From assembly GCA_947175055.1 (NCBI GenBank), contig CAMWLJ010000004.1, positions 1 through 64,000 on the forward strand: a stretch of 64,000 bases of DNA, given 5' to 3'. Below the pieces are notes generated by a model. That model was not told where the DNA came from. It made no database searches and was given only the letters and a program-made list of their open reading frames with translations. Shown here in pieces: positions 47,943 to 58,959 of this stretch (within the stretch, counting starts at the first letter, position 1; every line of letters starts with the position of its first letter). A program made the position numbers and the translations under genes. The DNA comes from an uncultured Lachnospiraceae bacterium (lineage in GTDB: Bacteria > Bacillota > Clostridia > Lachnospirales > Lachnospiraceae).

Positions 47943-48983
47943 CTATTCTATATATCTGCGCCGCAACTGACCGCACGCACCGTCAATATCCCGACCCATT
48001 TCCCTTCTAATAGTAACATTTATTCCATTTTTTTCAAGTTTATTTTTAAACGACTCCACCGCATGACGCTCAGACTGCACATAATCCCGCTCCCTGATGG
48101 GATTCACAGGTATCAGATTTACGTGGCAGTTCAAACCTTTTATCAGTTTCGTCAGCTGCACAACATCCTCATTTGTATCATTGACATCTTTTACCAGACT
48201 ATACTCAAAAGTGATTCTTCTGCCTGTCTTCTCGAAATAATACGTACAGGCCTCCATCAGCTCCTGCAGCGAATAGCGGTCGGCTACCGGCATCAGCTCC
48301 CGTCTCTTCTCATCCGTCGCCGCATGTAAGGATAATGCCAGCGTGATCTGCAGCTGCCTGTCGGCAAGCTGGTACATCCTGGGCACAATGCCGCAGGTGG
48401 AAACGGTAATATTCCGCTGGCTGATATGCAGCCCGTTCTCATCCGTCAACAGCATGATAAACTGCAGAAGATTGTCAAAGTTATCCATTGGCTCACCGGT
48501 CCCCATCACCACCACATTGGATACTCTCTCTCCGGTCTGCCTCGTGATCGCATAAATCTGCTCTAACATCTCCGAAGGCAGGAGATTCCGCTCCAGCCCG
48601 TCCAGGGTAGAAGCGCAGAACCGGCAGCCCATCCGGCAGCCTACCTGAGAAGAAATGCATACGGCATTGCCATGCTTATAACGCATCCATACACTTTCCA
48701 CCAGATTACCGTCCGGAAGCGCAAAGAGATATTTTCTCGTGCCATCCAGTCTGGATTCCTGCATCTGGACCGTCTTAAGCGTCGTATACTCAAAGCGCAG
48801 TGCACACTGCTCTGCCAGCCTGCGGGGAATATTCGTCATCTCCTCGTATCCCTCCGCCAGCTTTCCATGCATCCACTCGTACAGCTGTCCGGCCCGGAAG
48901 CTTTTCTCTCCCAAAGCTTCCATCTCTTCCTTTAATTGCGACAAGGTAAGCGACTTAATGTCTTTTCTATCTACATTCTTCAT
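47943..48983 (-). CDS. rlmN: 23S rRNA (adenine2503-C2)-methyltransferase
   Basis: CISSQVGCRMGCRFCAS radical-SAM motif; VVMGTGEPMDNFDN. Confidence 0.97.
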   Translation of the reverse strand: MKNVDRKDIKSLTLSQLKEEMEALGEKSFRAGQLYEWMHGKLAEGYEEMTNIPRRLAEQCALRFEYTTLKTVQMQESRLDGTRKYLFALPDGNLVESVWMRYKHGNAVCISSQVGCRMGCRFCASTLDGLERNLLPSEMLEQIYAITRQTGERVSNVVVMGTGEPMDNFDNLLQFIMLLTDENGLHISQRNITVSTCGIVPRMYQLADRQLQITLALSLHAATDEKRRELMPVADRYSLQELMEACTYYFEKTGRRITFEYSLVKDVNDTNEDVVQLTKLIKGLNCHVNLIPVNPIRERDYVQSERHAVESFKNKLEKNGINVTIRREMGRDIDGACGQLRRRYIE

Positions 48984-49061
48984 CTGTTTCGTCCCGCTAT
49001 ATCGCCTGCTGTATCAGCAGATCCGTATTCCTGCTGCCTGCTCCCTGCAGGCTGCATCCTC

Positions 49062-50444
49062 TTACTCAGCCTGTCCCCGCCTGCGCAATCTGGCAATAAA
49101 GAAGCCGTCCGTCTCATGGATCCCCGGCAGCAATTGAAGAAATCCCTTTTCTCCCAATGACTTTAGCGCATCCGGCAATTCCGCCTGCATCCCCACCGTC
49201 TCCATGGCAAATTCGCGACAGATCCACTCAACCATCTTCTCGTTTTCTTCCGGGTTCATGGTACAGGTACTGTACATCATGACCCCTTCCGGTTTTAGAT
49301 ACTGTACCACATTGCGCACGATCTCTCTCTGCAGTCTGACGATATCCTGCAGGGACTGCCCGGTCACCCGGTACTTGATATCCTGCTTCTTTCCGATCAC
49401 CCCTAACCCTGAGCAGGGCACATCCACCAAAAGCACATCTGCCCGCCCTACCAGCTTCTCGTCTCTCTCTCTGGCATCCTGTATCACAACGGACAGATTG
49501 TTAATCTGCATTCTATCCCTGTTCGCTTCGATCTTCGCCGTCTTATAGGCAGTCAGGTCACAGGCGATCACCTGTCCTGTTCCCGCCAGTTTCCCGGCTG
49601 CGTGAATGGCCTTGCCCCCGGGAGCCGCACACACATCGATGACTGTATCGCCTGCCTTGATACCGGCCGCCTCCACCACCAGCATCGAGCTGACATCCTG
49701 TACCGCAAATGCGCCCTCTTCATATCCTGCCAGACTCTTGATGCCCTCTGATTTTACTACCTCAACAGCATAAGGAAGATACGGATTTCTCCGTACTTCC
49801 ACTTTTGCCTCCCGCCACGCCTCAAAAAGCCGCTCCTGCTCTTCCACAGGCAGACTCTCTTTCATGCGGAGGCAGACCGGTCTTCTCTCTAAAAAGGACT
49901 GCAGAATCCTTTCACACTGCTTTCTCCCATACGCATCGCACAAATGCCGCACCAGCCATACCGGAACAGAATAATACACAGACAGATAGGCATCGATATC
50001 CTGCTGCCTGTCGGGATATCGTATCTCATCCTTCCCGCGGGAAACCGCCCGCAATACGCCGTTCACAAATCCCTGCAGAGACTGAAACTTCCGTTTCTTC
50101 GCCAGTTTAACGGCTTCGTTGCAGACAGCAGCATCGGGAATGTGCTCCATAAACAAAAGCTGGTACACACTCATACGCAGCAGTTCTCTGATCAGCGGCT
50201 TCATCTTCCTCACAGGCACCCTGGAAAACTGATCCAATATATAGTCAATCTGAATCCGCCGCTCTACCGTTCCTTCACATACCCGCTTGATGAAAGCCTT
50301 TTCTTTCCCGTCAAGATAATCATATTTATCCAAAACCCCAAAGAGCAGGATATTCAAATACTCGTCCTGTCTGTCAAACTCCATCAAAATATCCAATACG
50401 AGTTCCCGTATATTCATCTTTTCCTCCATGCCGAAGCGCCACAA
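49062..50444 (-). CDS. rsmB: 16S rRNA (cytosine967-C5)-methyltransferase
   Basis: NusB-like N-terminus; DVCAAPGGKAIH; DVPCSGLGVIGKKQDIKYR; STCTMNPEENE. Confidence 0.95.
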   Translation of the reverse strand: MWRFGMEEKMNIRELVLDILMEFDRQDEYLNILLFGVLDKYDYLDGKEKAFIKRVCEGTVERRIQIDYILDQFSRVPVRKMKPLIRELLRMSVYQLLFMEHIPDAAVCNEAVKLAKKRKFQSLQGFVNGVLRAVSRGKDEIRYPDRQQDIDAYLSVYYSVPVWLVRHLCDAYGRKQCERILQSFLERRPVCLRMKESLPVEEQERLFEAWREAKVEVRRNPYLPYAVEVVKSEGIKSLAGYEEGAFAVQDVSSMLVVEAAGIKAGDTVIDVCAAPGGKAIHAAGKLAGTGQVIACDLTAYKTAKIEANRDRMQINNLSVVIQDARERDEKLVGRADVLLVDVPCSGLGVIGKKQDIKYRVTGQSLQDIVRLQREIVRNVVQYLKPEGVMMYSTCTMNPEENEKMVEWICREFAMETVGMQAELPDALKSLGEKGFLQLLPGIHETDGFFIARLRRRGQAE

Positions 50445-50478
50445 ATTTCCATATCATCTGCGCTGCGGATGCCCGGCG

Positions 50479-51243
50479 CTAATCTCTTCGTCTGTCATTG
50501 TTCCCAAACAGCAGGATCAGTCTGAGAAGCTGCAGGATCGCCGATGCAGCCGCCGCTACATAAGTAAGCGCCGCCGCACTCAGCACTCTCCGGCATCCGT
50601 TCGTCTCCTCGCGCTCCAACATGCCATAATCTCCCAGCATGGCAAGCGCACGGCCGGAAGCATTGAATTCCACCGGCAGCGTGACCAGCTGAAACAGCAC
50701 CGCGATCGCAAATACCCAGATACCCACCTGAATCAGAATATTGTTCATCCCCAGAAAGACGCCGAGAAAGATCAGCGGAATCCCCGCCTTTGACCCGATG
50801 TTTGCCGCCGGCACAAGCGCAGTCCGCATTTTCAAAGGCGCATACCCCTTGTCGTGCTGTACTGCGTGGCCGCACTCGTGAGCCGCAACCCCGATGGCCG
50901 CGATGGAGGAAGATCCATATACAGAATCGGACAGCCGCAGGACTTTATGAGCCGGATCATAATGATCCGTCAGTTCTCCGCGCACATGTTCGATGCGGAC
51001 GTCATGGATGCCGGATAGCTGCAGAATCCGCTGCGCCGCCTGCGCGCCGGTCAGACCGCTCCTACTCCTGACACCGGAATATTTCCTGTACGTAGAAGAT
51101 ACCCGCATCTGCGCAGCTATGCATAAGACCGCACCGATCAGTACCAGCAAATAAGTCGGATCCATATAATACCCATAATAATATCCCATTGTCCACTCCA
51201 TTTCTGCGCGCCTTACTTCTCTTCCCCTGGGCCGCGCCAGCAA
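50479..51243 (-). CDS. YugP-type zinc metallopeptidase
   Basis: GVAAHECGHAVQH; TM segments; gene order with rsmB and fmt. Confidence 0.9.
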   Translation of the reverse strand: MLARPRGREVRRAEMEWTMGYYYGYYMDPTYLLVLIGAVLCIAAQMRVSSTYRKYSGVRSRSGLTGAQAAQRILQLSGIHDVRIEHVRGELTDHYDPAHKVLRLSDSVYGSSSIAAIGVAAHECGHAVQHDKGYAPLKMRTALVPAANIGSKAGIPLIFLGVFLGMNNILIQVGIWVFAIAVLFQLVTLPVEFNASGRALAMLGDYGMLEREETNGCRRVLSAAALTYVAAAASAILQLLRLILLFGNNDRRRD

Positions 51244-51308
51244 TTAACGTTCCCGAACTTCCTGTATAAACAGGTTATGACACCGGAAGCAGTATGCAGA
51301 TCTGCTCC

Positions 51309-52277
51309 TCACTGCAGCTGCTCCCCTGCTTTCACCTGGTAACCGAGAAGAAACTCCTTCACCGGCATCCGTTTCTTCCCCTCCGGCTGCACCGCCAGCA
51401 TCTTCAGGAGCCCTTCCCCGGTCTTCACATAGAATGCTTCCCGCGTGACGGCAACCACCGTGCCCGGCAGGACAGCTGCAGAATCCGGACACACTGCCGG
51501 ATCTTCCGGTGCGCCTCCAGGTCTCTCGACTGCCTCTGCCTCCCAAATCTTCAGGTTCTTCCCCCGCAGTACGGTATACGCGCCCGGCCAGGAGATCAGA
51601 CCTCTGATCAGACAGTCCAGCTTCCCCGCACTCTGCTGCCAGTCGATCCTGCCCATGGACTTCTGGAGCCGCTTCGCGTAACAGGTCTCCTCCTCATTCT
51701 GTTTCTCAGGCGCCAGTTCACCGCGCTCCAACTTAGCCAGTGCTTCCACGATCAGCCCTGCGCCCACTGCCGCCAGTTTATCATGCAGGCTGTCCCCGGT
51801 CTCCTTCCGGTCGATTACAACCTCTTCCTTCAACAGCATATCGCCGGTGTCCAGCCCTTTATCCATCTGCATAATAGTAACGCCGGTCTTCTCTTCTCCG
51901 TTGATGATCGCCCACTGGATCGGCCCTGCCCCTCTGTATTTCGGCAGCAGCGAAGCATGGATATTCACACAGCCATATTCCGGCATCGACAGGATCTCTT
52001 CCGACAACAATTGTCCGAACGCAGCCACCACAAAAATATCCGCGTTATATCCGCGAAGAGTTTCCACGGCTTCCTTTTCCTTCACTTTGACAGGCTGGAA
52101 CACCGGAATCCCATGGGCCATGGCGCAGGCTTTGACCGGTGTCATCTGTATCTCTTTTCCTCTGCCCTTAGGCTTGTCGGGCTGAGTCACTACCGCCGCC
52201 ACCTGATGCCCGGCCTTCAGGATAGCTTCCAGCGCCCCCACCGCAAAGTCCGGCGTTCCCATAAATACGACTCTCAT
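51309..52277 (-). CDS. fmt: Methionyl-tRNA formyltransferase
   Basis: MRVVFMGTPDFAVGALEAI; NIHASLLPKYRGAGPIQWAIINGE. Confidence 0.96.
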   Translation of the reverse strand: MRVVFMGTPDFAVGALEAILKAGHQVAAVVTQPDKPKGRGKEIQMTPVKACAMAHGIPVFQPVKVKEKEAVETLRGYNADIFVVAAFGQLLSEEILSMPEYGCVNIHASLLPKYRGAGPIQWAIINGEEKTGVTIMQMDKGLDTGDMLLKEEVVIDRKETGDSLHDKLAAVGAGLIVEALAKLERGELAPEKQNEEETCYAKRLQKSMGRIDWQQSAGKLDCLIRGLISWPGAYTVLRGKNLKIWEAEAVERPGGAPEDPAVCPDSAAVLPGTVVAVTREAFYVKTGEGLLKMLAVQPEGKKRMPVKEFLLGYQVKAGEQLQ

Positions 52278-52305
52278 CTACACCATGCCTCCTCTGTTTC
52301 GTCAT

Positions 52306-52842
52306 CTACTGCTCTTCTTCCAAATCCTCTGTGTCGATAAGTTCTCCTTCTACCCGCTCCACATAGAGGTGTCCCTCCAGATGATCCAGTTCATGGCAGA
52401 TCGCTCTGGCAAGTAGTTCTGTCCCCTCCAACTCAAAAGGATTCAAATTCTCATCATAAGCAATGACCTTGACATAATTCGGACGGGTCACATTGCCATG
52501 TTTGCCGGGTACGCTCAGGCAGCCTTCGTATCCCGTCTGCTCCCCGCTAGATTCGATCAGCTTCGGATTGATTAGCAGCAGCGGATCCTCACCGGTCACA
52601 TCGATCACTACGATCCTTTTCAAAATGCCTACCTGAGGCGCCGCAAGTCCCACACCTTCCGCCTCATACAGCGTCTCAAACATATCGTCGATCAGTTCCT
52701 GGATCCTGGGTGTGATCTCTGTCACTTCCTTACAGCACTTAGTTAAAACCTTATCTCCGATCTCCCTGATTTTTCTGATTGCCATTTCATCCTCCATTTC
52801 CAAACGCTTCCGATACATTACGACCAGACTTCCTGTCTGCAT
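52306..52842 (-). CDS. def: Peptide deformylase
   Basis: GVGLAAPQVG, GYEGCLSVPG, CHELDHLEG. Confidence 0.96.
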   Translation of the reverse strand: MQTGSLVVMYRKRLEMEDEMAIRKIREIGDKVLTKCCKEVTEITPRIQELIDDMFETLYEAEGVGLAAPQVGILKRIVVIDVTGEDPLLLINPKLIESSGEQTGYEGCLSVPGKHGNVTRPNYVKVIAYDENLNPFELEGTELLARAICHELDHLEGHLYVERVEGELIDTEDLEEEQ

Positions 52843-52869
52843 TCTGTCCGCAATTACCGATGCACAATA

Positions 52870-55188
52870 TCAATATGTATTCATCGGGTCGAAATCATAT
52901 TGTACCGTCTGATTCTTAAGTTCTTTCTCTTTACAAAAATGTTCCAATATATCCTTGATCTGAACCAGCACCTGGTAATCCGGGTGCTTTATATAGAAAA
53001 CATGGCGATACTGATCATTGATCTTGCTGATTGATGCCTCCGCCGGCCCTATTACCTGCAGCCGCTGCCACGTCCTCTCTGTTTTCGTCTCCCCGTCCGT
53101 CACACTTTCCTCCGGCAGTACCTGCGCTCCGGGGCGCATCTGCTTTACAATGACAGCCGTCATCTCATCACTGAGCTGCTCTCCCTGCTCCTGCTGTCTG
53201 GAAGTGATCAGTACTGCCAGCATATGCGCTGCCGGGGGATATTGCATAAACTCCCGATAGGTGATCTCTTCCTCATAGAATCCCTGATAATCCTGCTTCG
53301 CCGCATGAACGATACTGTAATGTTCCGGCTGATAAGTCTGGATCACCACCTCACCCGGCTTATCTCCCCTGCCGGCGCGTCCTGCCGCCTGAGTCAGCAG
53401 CTGGAATGTCCTCTCACCGGCACGGTAGTCATTCTGATTCAGCGACAGATCCGCTGCCAGAACGCCGACCAGCGTCACATTCGGAAAATCATGTCCTTTC
53501 ACGATCATCTGCGTTCCTACCAAAATATCCGCCTTCTCATCTGCGAAAGCCGACAATATCTTCTCATAGCTTTCCTTACTCTTCGTGGTATCGGCATCCA
53601 TACGCAGCACCCGCGCCTCCGGAAACTCCTTGTGCAGCGCTTCCTCTATCTGCTCCGTACCTGCTTTGAAACCCATCAGATATTTGGAACCACATACCGG
53701 GCACTTTGCTGCCCTCTGTTCCTCATGACCACAATAATGACATAATAACATATTTCCCCGGTGTTCGGAAAGAGAAACATCACAATGCGGGCATTTCATC
53801 ACATGCCCGCAGGCCCGGCAGGAGATGAAACCGGCGTAGCCCCGCCTGTTTAAGAAGAGCATAGTCTGCTCCCTGGCCTGTAACCGGCTGTCGATCAGTT
53901 CCCGCAGCTTCCTGCTAAAGACCGAACGGTTGCCCTGCTTTAATTCTTCCCTTAAATCTATGGTATATACCTTTGGCAGCGTACTGGCACCGGGACGGGC
54001 CATCATCTCAAACAGCTTGTATTCTCCCCTCTTCGCCCTGTAATATGCCTCCGTAGAGGGAGTTGCAGAACCAAGCACGACACTGGCCCGGTGCATGGCA
54101 GCGATCTTAACCGCCGTCTCTCGTGCGTGGTACTTCGGCATGGATTCGCTCTTATAGCTGCTCTCGTGCTCCTCATCCACTATAATAACGCCCAAGTCTG
54201 GAAAAGGCGTAAACAGCGCCGATCTGGGGCCGATGATCACATCCAGTTCCCCATCCCCCGCCCGCCTGATCTGATCATACTTCTCGCCCTGGGAAAGGGA
54301 GGAATTGATCACCGATACCCTGTCTCCAAACCGCTTATAGAACCGCAGCAGTGTCTGATAGGTGAGTGCGATCTCTGGGATCAGCATAATGGCCTGCTTT
54401 CCCATCCCGATCATCTGCTCTATGATCCCCAGATAGACCTCCGTCTTACCGCTTCCCGTGACACCATGCACCAGGTAGGTGCCCGGCTGTCCGGCACTGT
54501 AATCTCCCACTACACTTTCTACGATCTCCTGCTGCGCTTTGCTCAGCACCACTCTTCTTTCTTCTCCCGCCGTACACCTGACCGGGTTGCGATAGTAAGC
54601 TTCCGTCTCTATCCGCAGGCATCCTTGCTTTTCCAACGCGCTAAGCGTAGCAGACGACACATTCAGCTTCTGCCGGATCAGCTCGTAGGGAAGGATCTCG
54701 TCTGTCAGCAGTGCCCGCAATACCCGTGCTTTTGCCGCCTGGTGCTTCTTCTCACACAACTGCAATGCTTCAAGAAGCGCTTCGCCTTCCATACACCGTG
54801 TTATCTTCCTGCGCTCTAACTGCTTAAGCTTCTGCTTTACCGGAAGCACCGTCTTAAGCGCCGCGATCGTAGTCGATCCATACTGTCTTTTCAGCCAATA
54901 TGCGATCTGGATCTGGCTTCCCTGTGCCGTGATGCCCTTATCGTCCACCGCGGTGATAGACTTGATCTTATCCACCGGATAGTCCGTCTCCCCGGAAATA
55001 TCCACCACATAGCCTGCTTTATCCAGATTGCCCCTGCCAAAGGGCACATGCACGCGGACACCCGGATACACCGCTCCTGCCAATTCCGGCGGTATCTTGT
55101 ACTGAAACGGCCGGTCAACCTTATCATGGGAAATATCTATGATCACATCCGCATACCGCTTCTCCATACCGTCTCCTTCCCGCCGCAT
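52870..55188 (-). CDS. priA: Primosomal protein N' (PriA helicase)
   Basis: HGVTGSGKTEVYL, DEEHESSYKSE, CRACGHVMKCPHC zinc sites. Confidence 0.96.
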   Translation of the reverse strand: MRREGDGMEKRYADVIIDISHDKVDRPFQYKIPPELAGAVYPGVRVHVPFGRGNLDKAGYVVDISGETDYPVDKIKSITAVDDKGITAQGSQIQIAYWLKRQYGSTTIAALKTVLPVKQKLKQLERRKITRCMEGEALLEALQLCEKKHQAAKARVLRALLTDEILPYELIRQKLNVSSATLSALEKQGCLRIETEAYYRNPVRCTAGEERRVVLSKAQQEIVESVVGDYSAGQPGTYLVHGVTGSGKTEVYLGIIEQMIGMGKQAIMLIPEIALTYQTLLRFYKRFGDRVSVINSSLSQGEKYDQIRRAGDGELDVIIGPRSALFTPFPDLGVIIVDEEHESSYKSESMPKYHARETAVKIAAMHRASVVLGSATPSTEAYYRAKRGEYKLFEMMARPGASTLPKVYTIDLREELKQGNRSVFSRKLRELIDSRLQAREQTMLFLNRRGYAGFISCRACGHVMKCPHCDVSLSEHRGNMLLCHYCGHEEQRAAKCPVCGSKYLMGFKAGTEQIEEALHKEFPEARVLRMDADTTKSKESYEKILSAFADEKADILVGTQMIVKGHDFPNVTLVGVLAADLSLNQNDYRAGERTFQLLTQAAGRAGRGDKPGEVVIQTYQPEHYSIVHAAKQDYQGFYEEEITYREFMQYPPAAHMLAVLITSRQQEQGEQLSDEMTAVIVKQMRPGAQVLPEESVTDGETKTERTWQRLQVIGPAEASISKINDQYRHVFYIKHPDYQVLVQIKDILEHFCKEKELKNQTVQYDFDPMNTY

Positions 55189-55193
55189 CCCCG

Positions 55194-56678
55194 TCAGCCC
55201 TGCTCCAAACGCTGCCGCTCTGTTAAGATCTCCTCGATCAGCACTCTCTCATCCATAGGATATTTCACCCCGCAGATCTCCTGATAATCTTCATGTCCCT
55301 TGCCGGCCAGGACGATGATATCCCCCGGCTCACCATGATCGATCGCGTAAGCGATCGCCTCTTTTCTGTCACAGATCTCCACATAGGCGCCTTGTGTCTT
55401 GTAGATGCCCGCTTTGATATCATCGATGATCGCCTGGGGCTCCTCATATCTGGGGTTATCCGAGGTGATGATCGTCAGATCTGCCATACTGCCGCTGATC
55501 TCTCCCATCTCATACCGTCTGGACTTAGCCCTGTTGCCGCCGCAGCCGAAGAGACAGACGAGCCGGTGGGGCTCATAGGCCCGCAGCGTTGTCAGAAGGC
55601 TCTTGAGTGCCATGGCATTATGCGCATAATCTATCATGAGTGTAAACTGATCCGAAACCTTGACAGGCTCGATCCTGCCCTTCACTTTCGCCTGCAGGAG
55701 CGCCTTCTTAATGGCTTCCTCATCCACCCCGAAATGCCTGCAGACTGCGATGGCCGTCAATGCATTGTATACACTGAATTTACCGGGCGTTGCTATCTGT
55801 GCCGGGAAGTTCATAAGTCCGGCCACCTCAAATGCCATGCCCAAATTACCTGCTTCTCTCACAAACGCAATATTCTCTGCGCGGATATCCGCATCCTCAT
55901 CGATACCGTAAGTTTCCAGTTCACACGTATGTCCTGCAGTCACAGCCTTCCAATGTGCATCATCCTTATTCACGATCCCCGTTCTGCACTGCTGAAAGAG
56001 TAGTCCTTTACAGTTCAGATAATCCTCGAAATCCTTGTGTTCCCCCTTACCGATATGATCCGGCTCTAAATTGGTGAAGATTCCAAGGTCAAAGATAAAT
56101 CCCTGTGTCCTGTGCAGCATCAGTCCCTGCGAGGAGACTTCCATCACCACCGTATCGCAACCGGCGTCCACCATCTGTCGGAAATATTTCTGGATCAGAT
56201 ACGATTCCGGCGTCGTATGATCAGCATGAATATGCGTCTCGCCTATTATGATCTCTATCGTTCCGATCAGTCCCACTTTCCTGCCTGCCTGCTCCAGTAT
56301 GGACTTCACCAGATAGGTGGTAGTCGTCTTCCCCTTGGTTCCCGTGATGCCGATGGTCTTCATCTCTTCTGCCGGATGACCGAAGAAAGCCGCCGACACA
56401 AAGGCCATGGCATAATGAGTGTCCTCCACCCGGATCACTGTCACATCCGCCTCCTCCGGCAGCTCCACATCCTTCTCCACCAGCAGGGTGCCTGCACCGG
56501 CATTCACGGCATCAACGGCAAACTTATGTCCATCTACGACAGCCCCGGGAATACAGACAAACATACTGCCAGGAACCACCTTACGAGAATCATAGACAAT
56601 GTCCGTCACCTTCCGTTCCAACGTACCGCGAATACATTCATGATCGATCTCCACCAACAATTCTTGCAAAGCTGCCAT
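55194..56678 (-). CDS. murE: UDP-N-acetylmuramyl-tripeptide synthetase
   Basis: GITGTKGKTTTTYLVKSIL; TSDNPRYEEPQAIIDDI; MIDYAHN. Confidence 0.95.
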   Translation of the reverse strand: MAALQELLVEIDHECIRGTLERKVTDIVYDSRKVVPGSMFVCIPGAVVDGHKFAVDAVNAGAGTLLVEKDVELPEEADVTVIRVEDTHYAMAFVSAAFFGHPAEEMKTIGITGTKGKTTTTYLVKSILEQAGRKVGLIGTIEIIIGETHIHADHTTPESYLIQKYFRQMVDAGCDTVVMEVSSQGLMLHRTQGFIFDLGIFTNLEPDHIGKGEHKDFEDYLNCKGLLFQQCRTGIVNKDDAHWKAVTAGHTCELETYGIDEDADIRAENIAFVREAGNLGMAFEVAGLMNFPAQIATPGKFSVYNALTAIAVCRHFGVDEEAIKKALLQAKVKGRIEPVKVSDQFTLMIDYAHNAMALKSLLTTLRAYEPHRLVCLFGCGGNRAKSRRYEMGEISGSMADLTIITSDNPRYEEPQAIIDDIKAGIYKTQGAYVEICDRKEAIAYAIDHGEPGDIIVLAGKGHEDYQEICGVKYPMDERVLIEEILTERQRLEQG

Positions 56679-56968
56679 CTGTTATCCTACTCCTCTCTAT
56701 CAACTCTATTCATGCTGTGAAAGTCTTTATCTTTCATAGTAAATTTTCACTATATTAAGATAGCACGAAAGCCGCACTATTTCAATATTTACTCCGTTTA
56801 ACCCGGCGCAGCAGCGCCTTTCATCAATACTTTATATTCTCTTTAATCTTTCTTAAGGTATTTTTATTTTTTTCTAATAATCTGAACACATTTTGGACAC
56901 ATTTACAATTTATGATTATATCAAGATAGTTGATGAACTCACTATCTCCCCCCTCATAAGAAAATGCG

Positions 56969-56998
56969 AAAAAGTCTGGGACGCCCCAGACTTTTTTG
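56969..56998. terminator. Rho-independent terminator
   Basis: AAAAAGTCTGGGACGCCCCAGACTTTTTT. Confidence 0.85.
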
Positions 56999-57055
56999 TT
57001 GTCCGAAATGTCACTTTAAAGGAAAGCTGCGCCGACCGCACTGGTGTAACCCACA

Positions 57056-58924
57056 CTAGCATCCGCTGCCCGGCGCATAGTCCTGCATGATCATCTGCAT
57101 CCGCTCCCGTCCTTGATACACATCCACTTCCGGATAGTAGATCACATGGATCCGGATATCTGTTGCTTCTCCATATCGCCCCTGATACAGGCGTTCACAG
57201 GCTTCCTGGCCGAAATGTCCTCTCAGGAAATCATGCCAGACCTCCAGATTGCCGAAATACATCATATCGTATTGTCTGCCGCCCTCATCCTCCACACGAT
57301 ACTTGCCCACATTGCTGTTCCTGCCCAGAACGCGTCCGCTTAGCAGTCTGATGTCCTTCTGCGCAAAGACCGGCTTTGGATTCCCGTTGCCGAAAGGTTC
57401 CAGCACCGACAGCTGCTTTACAAGCTCAGCCGTCACATAGGACATGGGCATTGGCACATCAATATGTATCTTCTCTTCCAGATCTGCCTCTGTCAATCCG
57501 CAGTGCGCATTCAGATACATACGAAAACGCTCCACATTAGCTTCCGGCATGGAGACGCCCGCCGCCATCTTATGACCGCCATATTTCGTATAGAGCTCCT
57601 TGCATTCACTCATCTTCTCATACATATGGTACGCTTCAACAGACCGTCCTGATCCCTTGGCACCACCCTCAGCCCGTGTCAGCACAAATGTTGGCTTATA
57701 GTAGCGCTCTCTGATCCGCCCCGCTATGATACCGGCCAGGCTCTCATGACAGTCCGGCAGATAGACGACCAGCACTTTGTCATCCTTTAATCCGGTCTTC
57801 TCTATCATTTCCATAGCCGCTTTCGTCCCCTGCAGCGTCATATCCTTGCGGTTATCATTCAGCGCTTTCAGTTCCCCGGCGATCACCGCCGCCTCTGCAG
57901 CGTCCGTTGTCCGAAACAAATGAAGTGCCCTGTCTGCCGTATCCAGTCTCCCCGTAGCATTGAGGCAGGGGCCCAATACAAACCCGATATGGTAAGCCGA
58001 CAACTTCTTATCCTGCAGACCGTTAGCCTCTATCAGTGCCCGCAGGCCGCAGTTAGCCGAACATGCGATCTGCCGCAGACCGTAGCGGACAATGATCCTG
58101 TTCTCGTCGATAAGCTCCATCACGTCTCCCACTGTGGCGAAGGCCGCGAATGCCAAAAGCTCTTGCAGAAGCTCTTCTGTCCCCGGGGCCGTCTCCTTGC
58201 CAGACGATGCAAACAATACCTGTAAAAACTTATATGTGACTACAGCTCCGCAAATACCATCGAAAGGATATTTGCACGCTTCCCGCTTGGGATCTATCAC
58301 TGCATCTGCTTCCGGCAGGCATTCTCTCCGGCTCCCGTCCTCTTGTATCTCATAAGGCACCTCATGATGATCGGTCACGATCACGGTCATCCCCAGCGAT
58401 CTGGCATAGGCGATCTGTTCCTTCGCCGCAATGCCGTTGTCACAGGTCACGATCGTATCCGTCCCCGCGTCCCACGCCTCCTTGATCAGATGATCGTTCA
58501 AGCCGTATCCATCATGGATCCGATGCGGGATCACCGCATCCACCACCGCCCCATAGTGCTTCAATCCGGCATACAATATGTACGTGGCACAGATCCCGTC
58601 TATATCGTAATCCCCTATGATACGGATATGCCTGCCCTCCTCTGCCTTCCTTTGCAGAATCTCTGCCGCCTTCTCGGCGTCCTTCAGCAAGAAAGGATCG
58701 TGCAGATCGGCTAACGTACCGTGCAGAAACCGCTCGATGTTGTCTTCTCCCACAATATCCCTGTTGCGAATGATCCTGGCAATGACCGGATCGATATGAA
58801 ATTTCTCTGATATCGTATTAAAATCTGCCCGCTTGGCAGATACCATCCATTTCCCCATTTTCCCTCCATTCCGAGACGTCACAGATCCTAACCGAAATAC
58901 ACATTTACAAAGGGCGTCCTGCAA
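57056..58924 (-). CDS. recJ: Single-stranded-DNA-specific exonuclease RecJ
   Basis: IIGDYDIDGICATYIL, VTDHHEVP, GRSVEAYHMYEKM. Confidence 0.95.
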   Translation of the reverse strand: MQDALCKCVFRLGSVTSRNGGKMGKWMVSAKRADFNTISEKFHIDPVIARIIRNRDIVGEDNIERFLHGTLADLHDPFLLKDAEKAAEILQRKAEEGRHIRIIGDYDIDGICATYILYAGLKHYGAVVDAVIPHRIHDGYGLNDHLIKEAWDAGTDTIVTCDNGIAAKEQIAYARSLGMTVIVTDHHEVPYEIQEDGSRRECLPEADAVIDPKREACKYPFDGICGAVVTYKFLQVLFASSGKETAPGTEELLQELLAFAAFATVGDVMELIDENRIIVRYGLRQIACSANCGLRALIEANGLQDKKLSAYHIGFVLGPCLNATGRLDTADRALHLFRTTDAAEAAVIAGELKALNDNRKDMTLQGTKAAMEMIEKTGLKDDKVLVVYLPDCHESLAGIIAGRIRERYYKPTFVLTRAEGGAKGSGRSVEAYHMYEKMSECKELYTKYGGHKMAAGVSMPEANVERFRMYLNAHCGLTEADLEEKIHIDVPMPMSYVTAELVKQLSVLEPFGNGNPKPVFAQKDIRLLSGRVLGRNSNVGKYRVEDEGGRQYDMMYFGNLEVWHDFLRGHFGQEACERLYQGRYGEATDIRIHVIYYPEVDVYQGRERMQMIMQDYAPGSGC

Positions 58925-58959
58925 ACCGCAGAACGCCCTCTATAGCACAAACGTTTCGT

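Noticed and set aside
51294-52340. 348-aa plus-strand ORF
   Set aside because: Antisense to fmt, which has clear family motifs.
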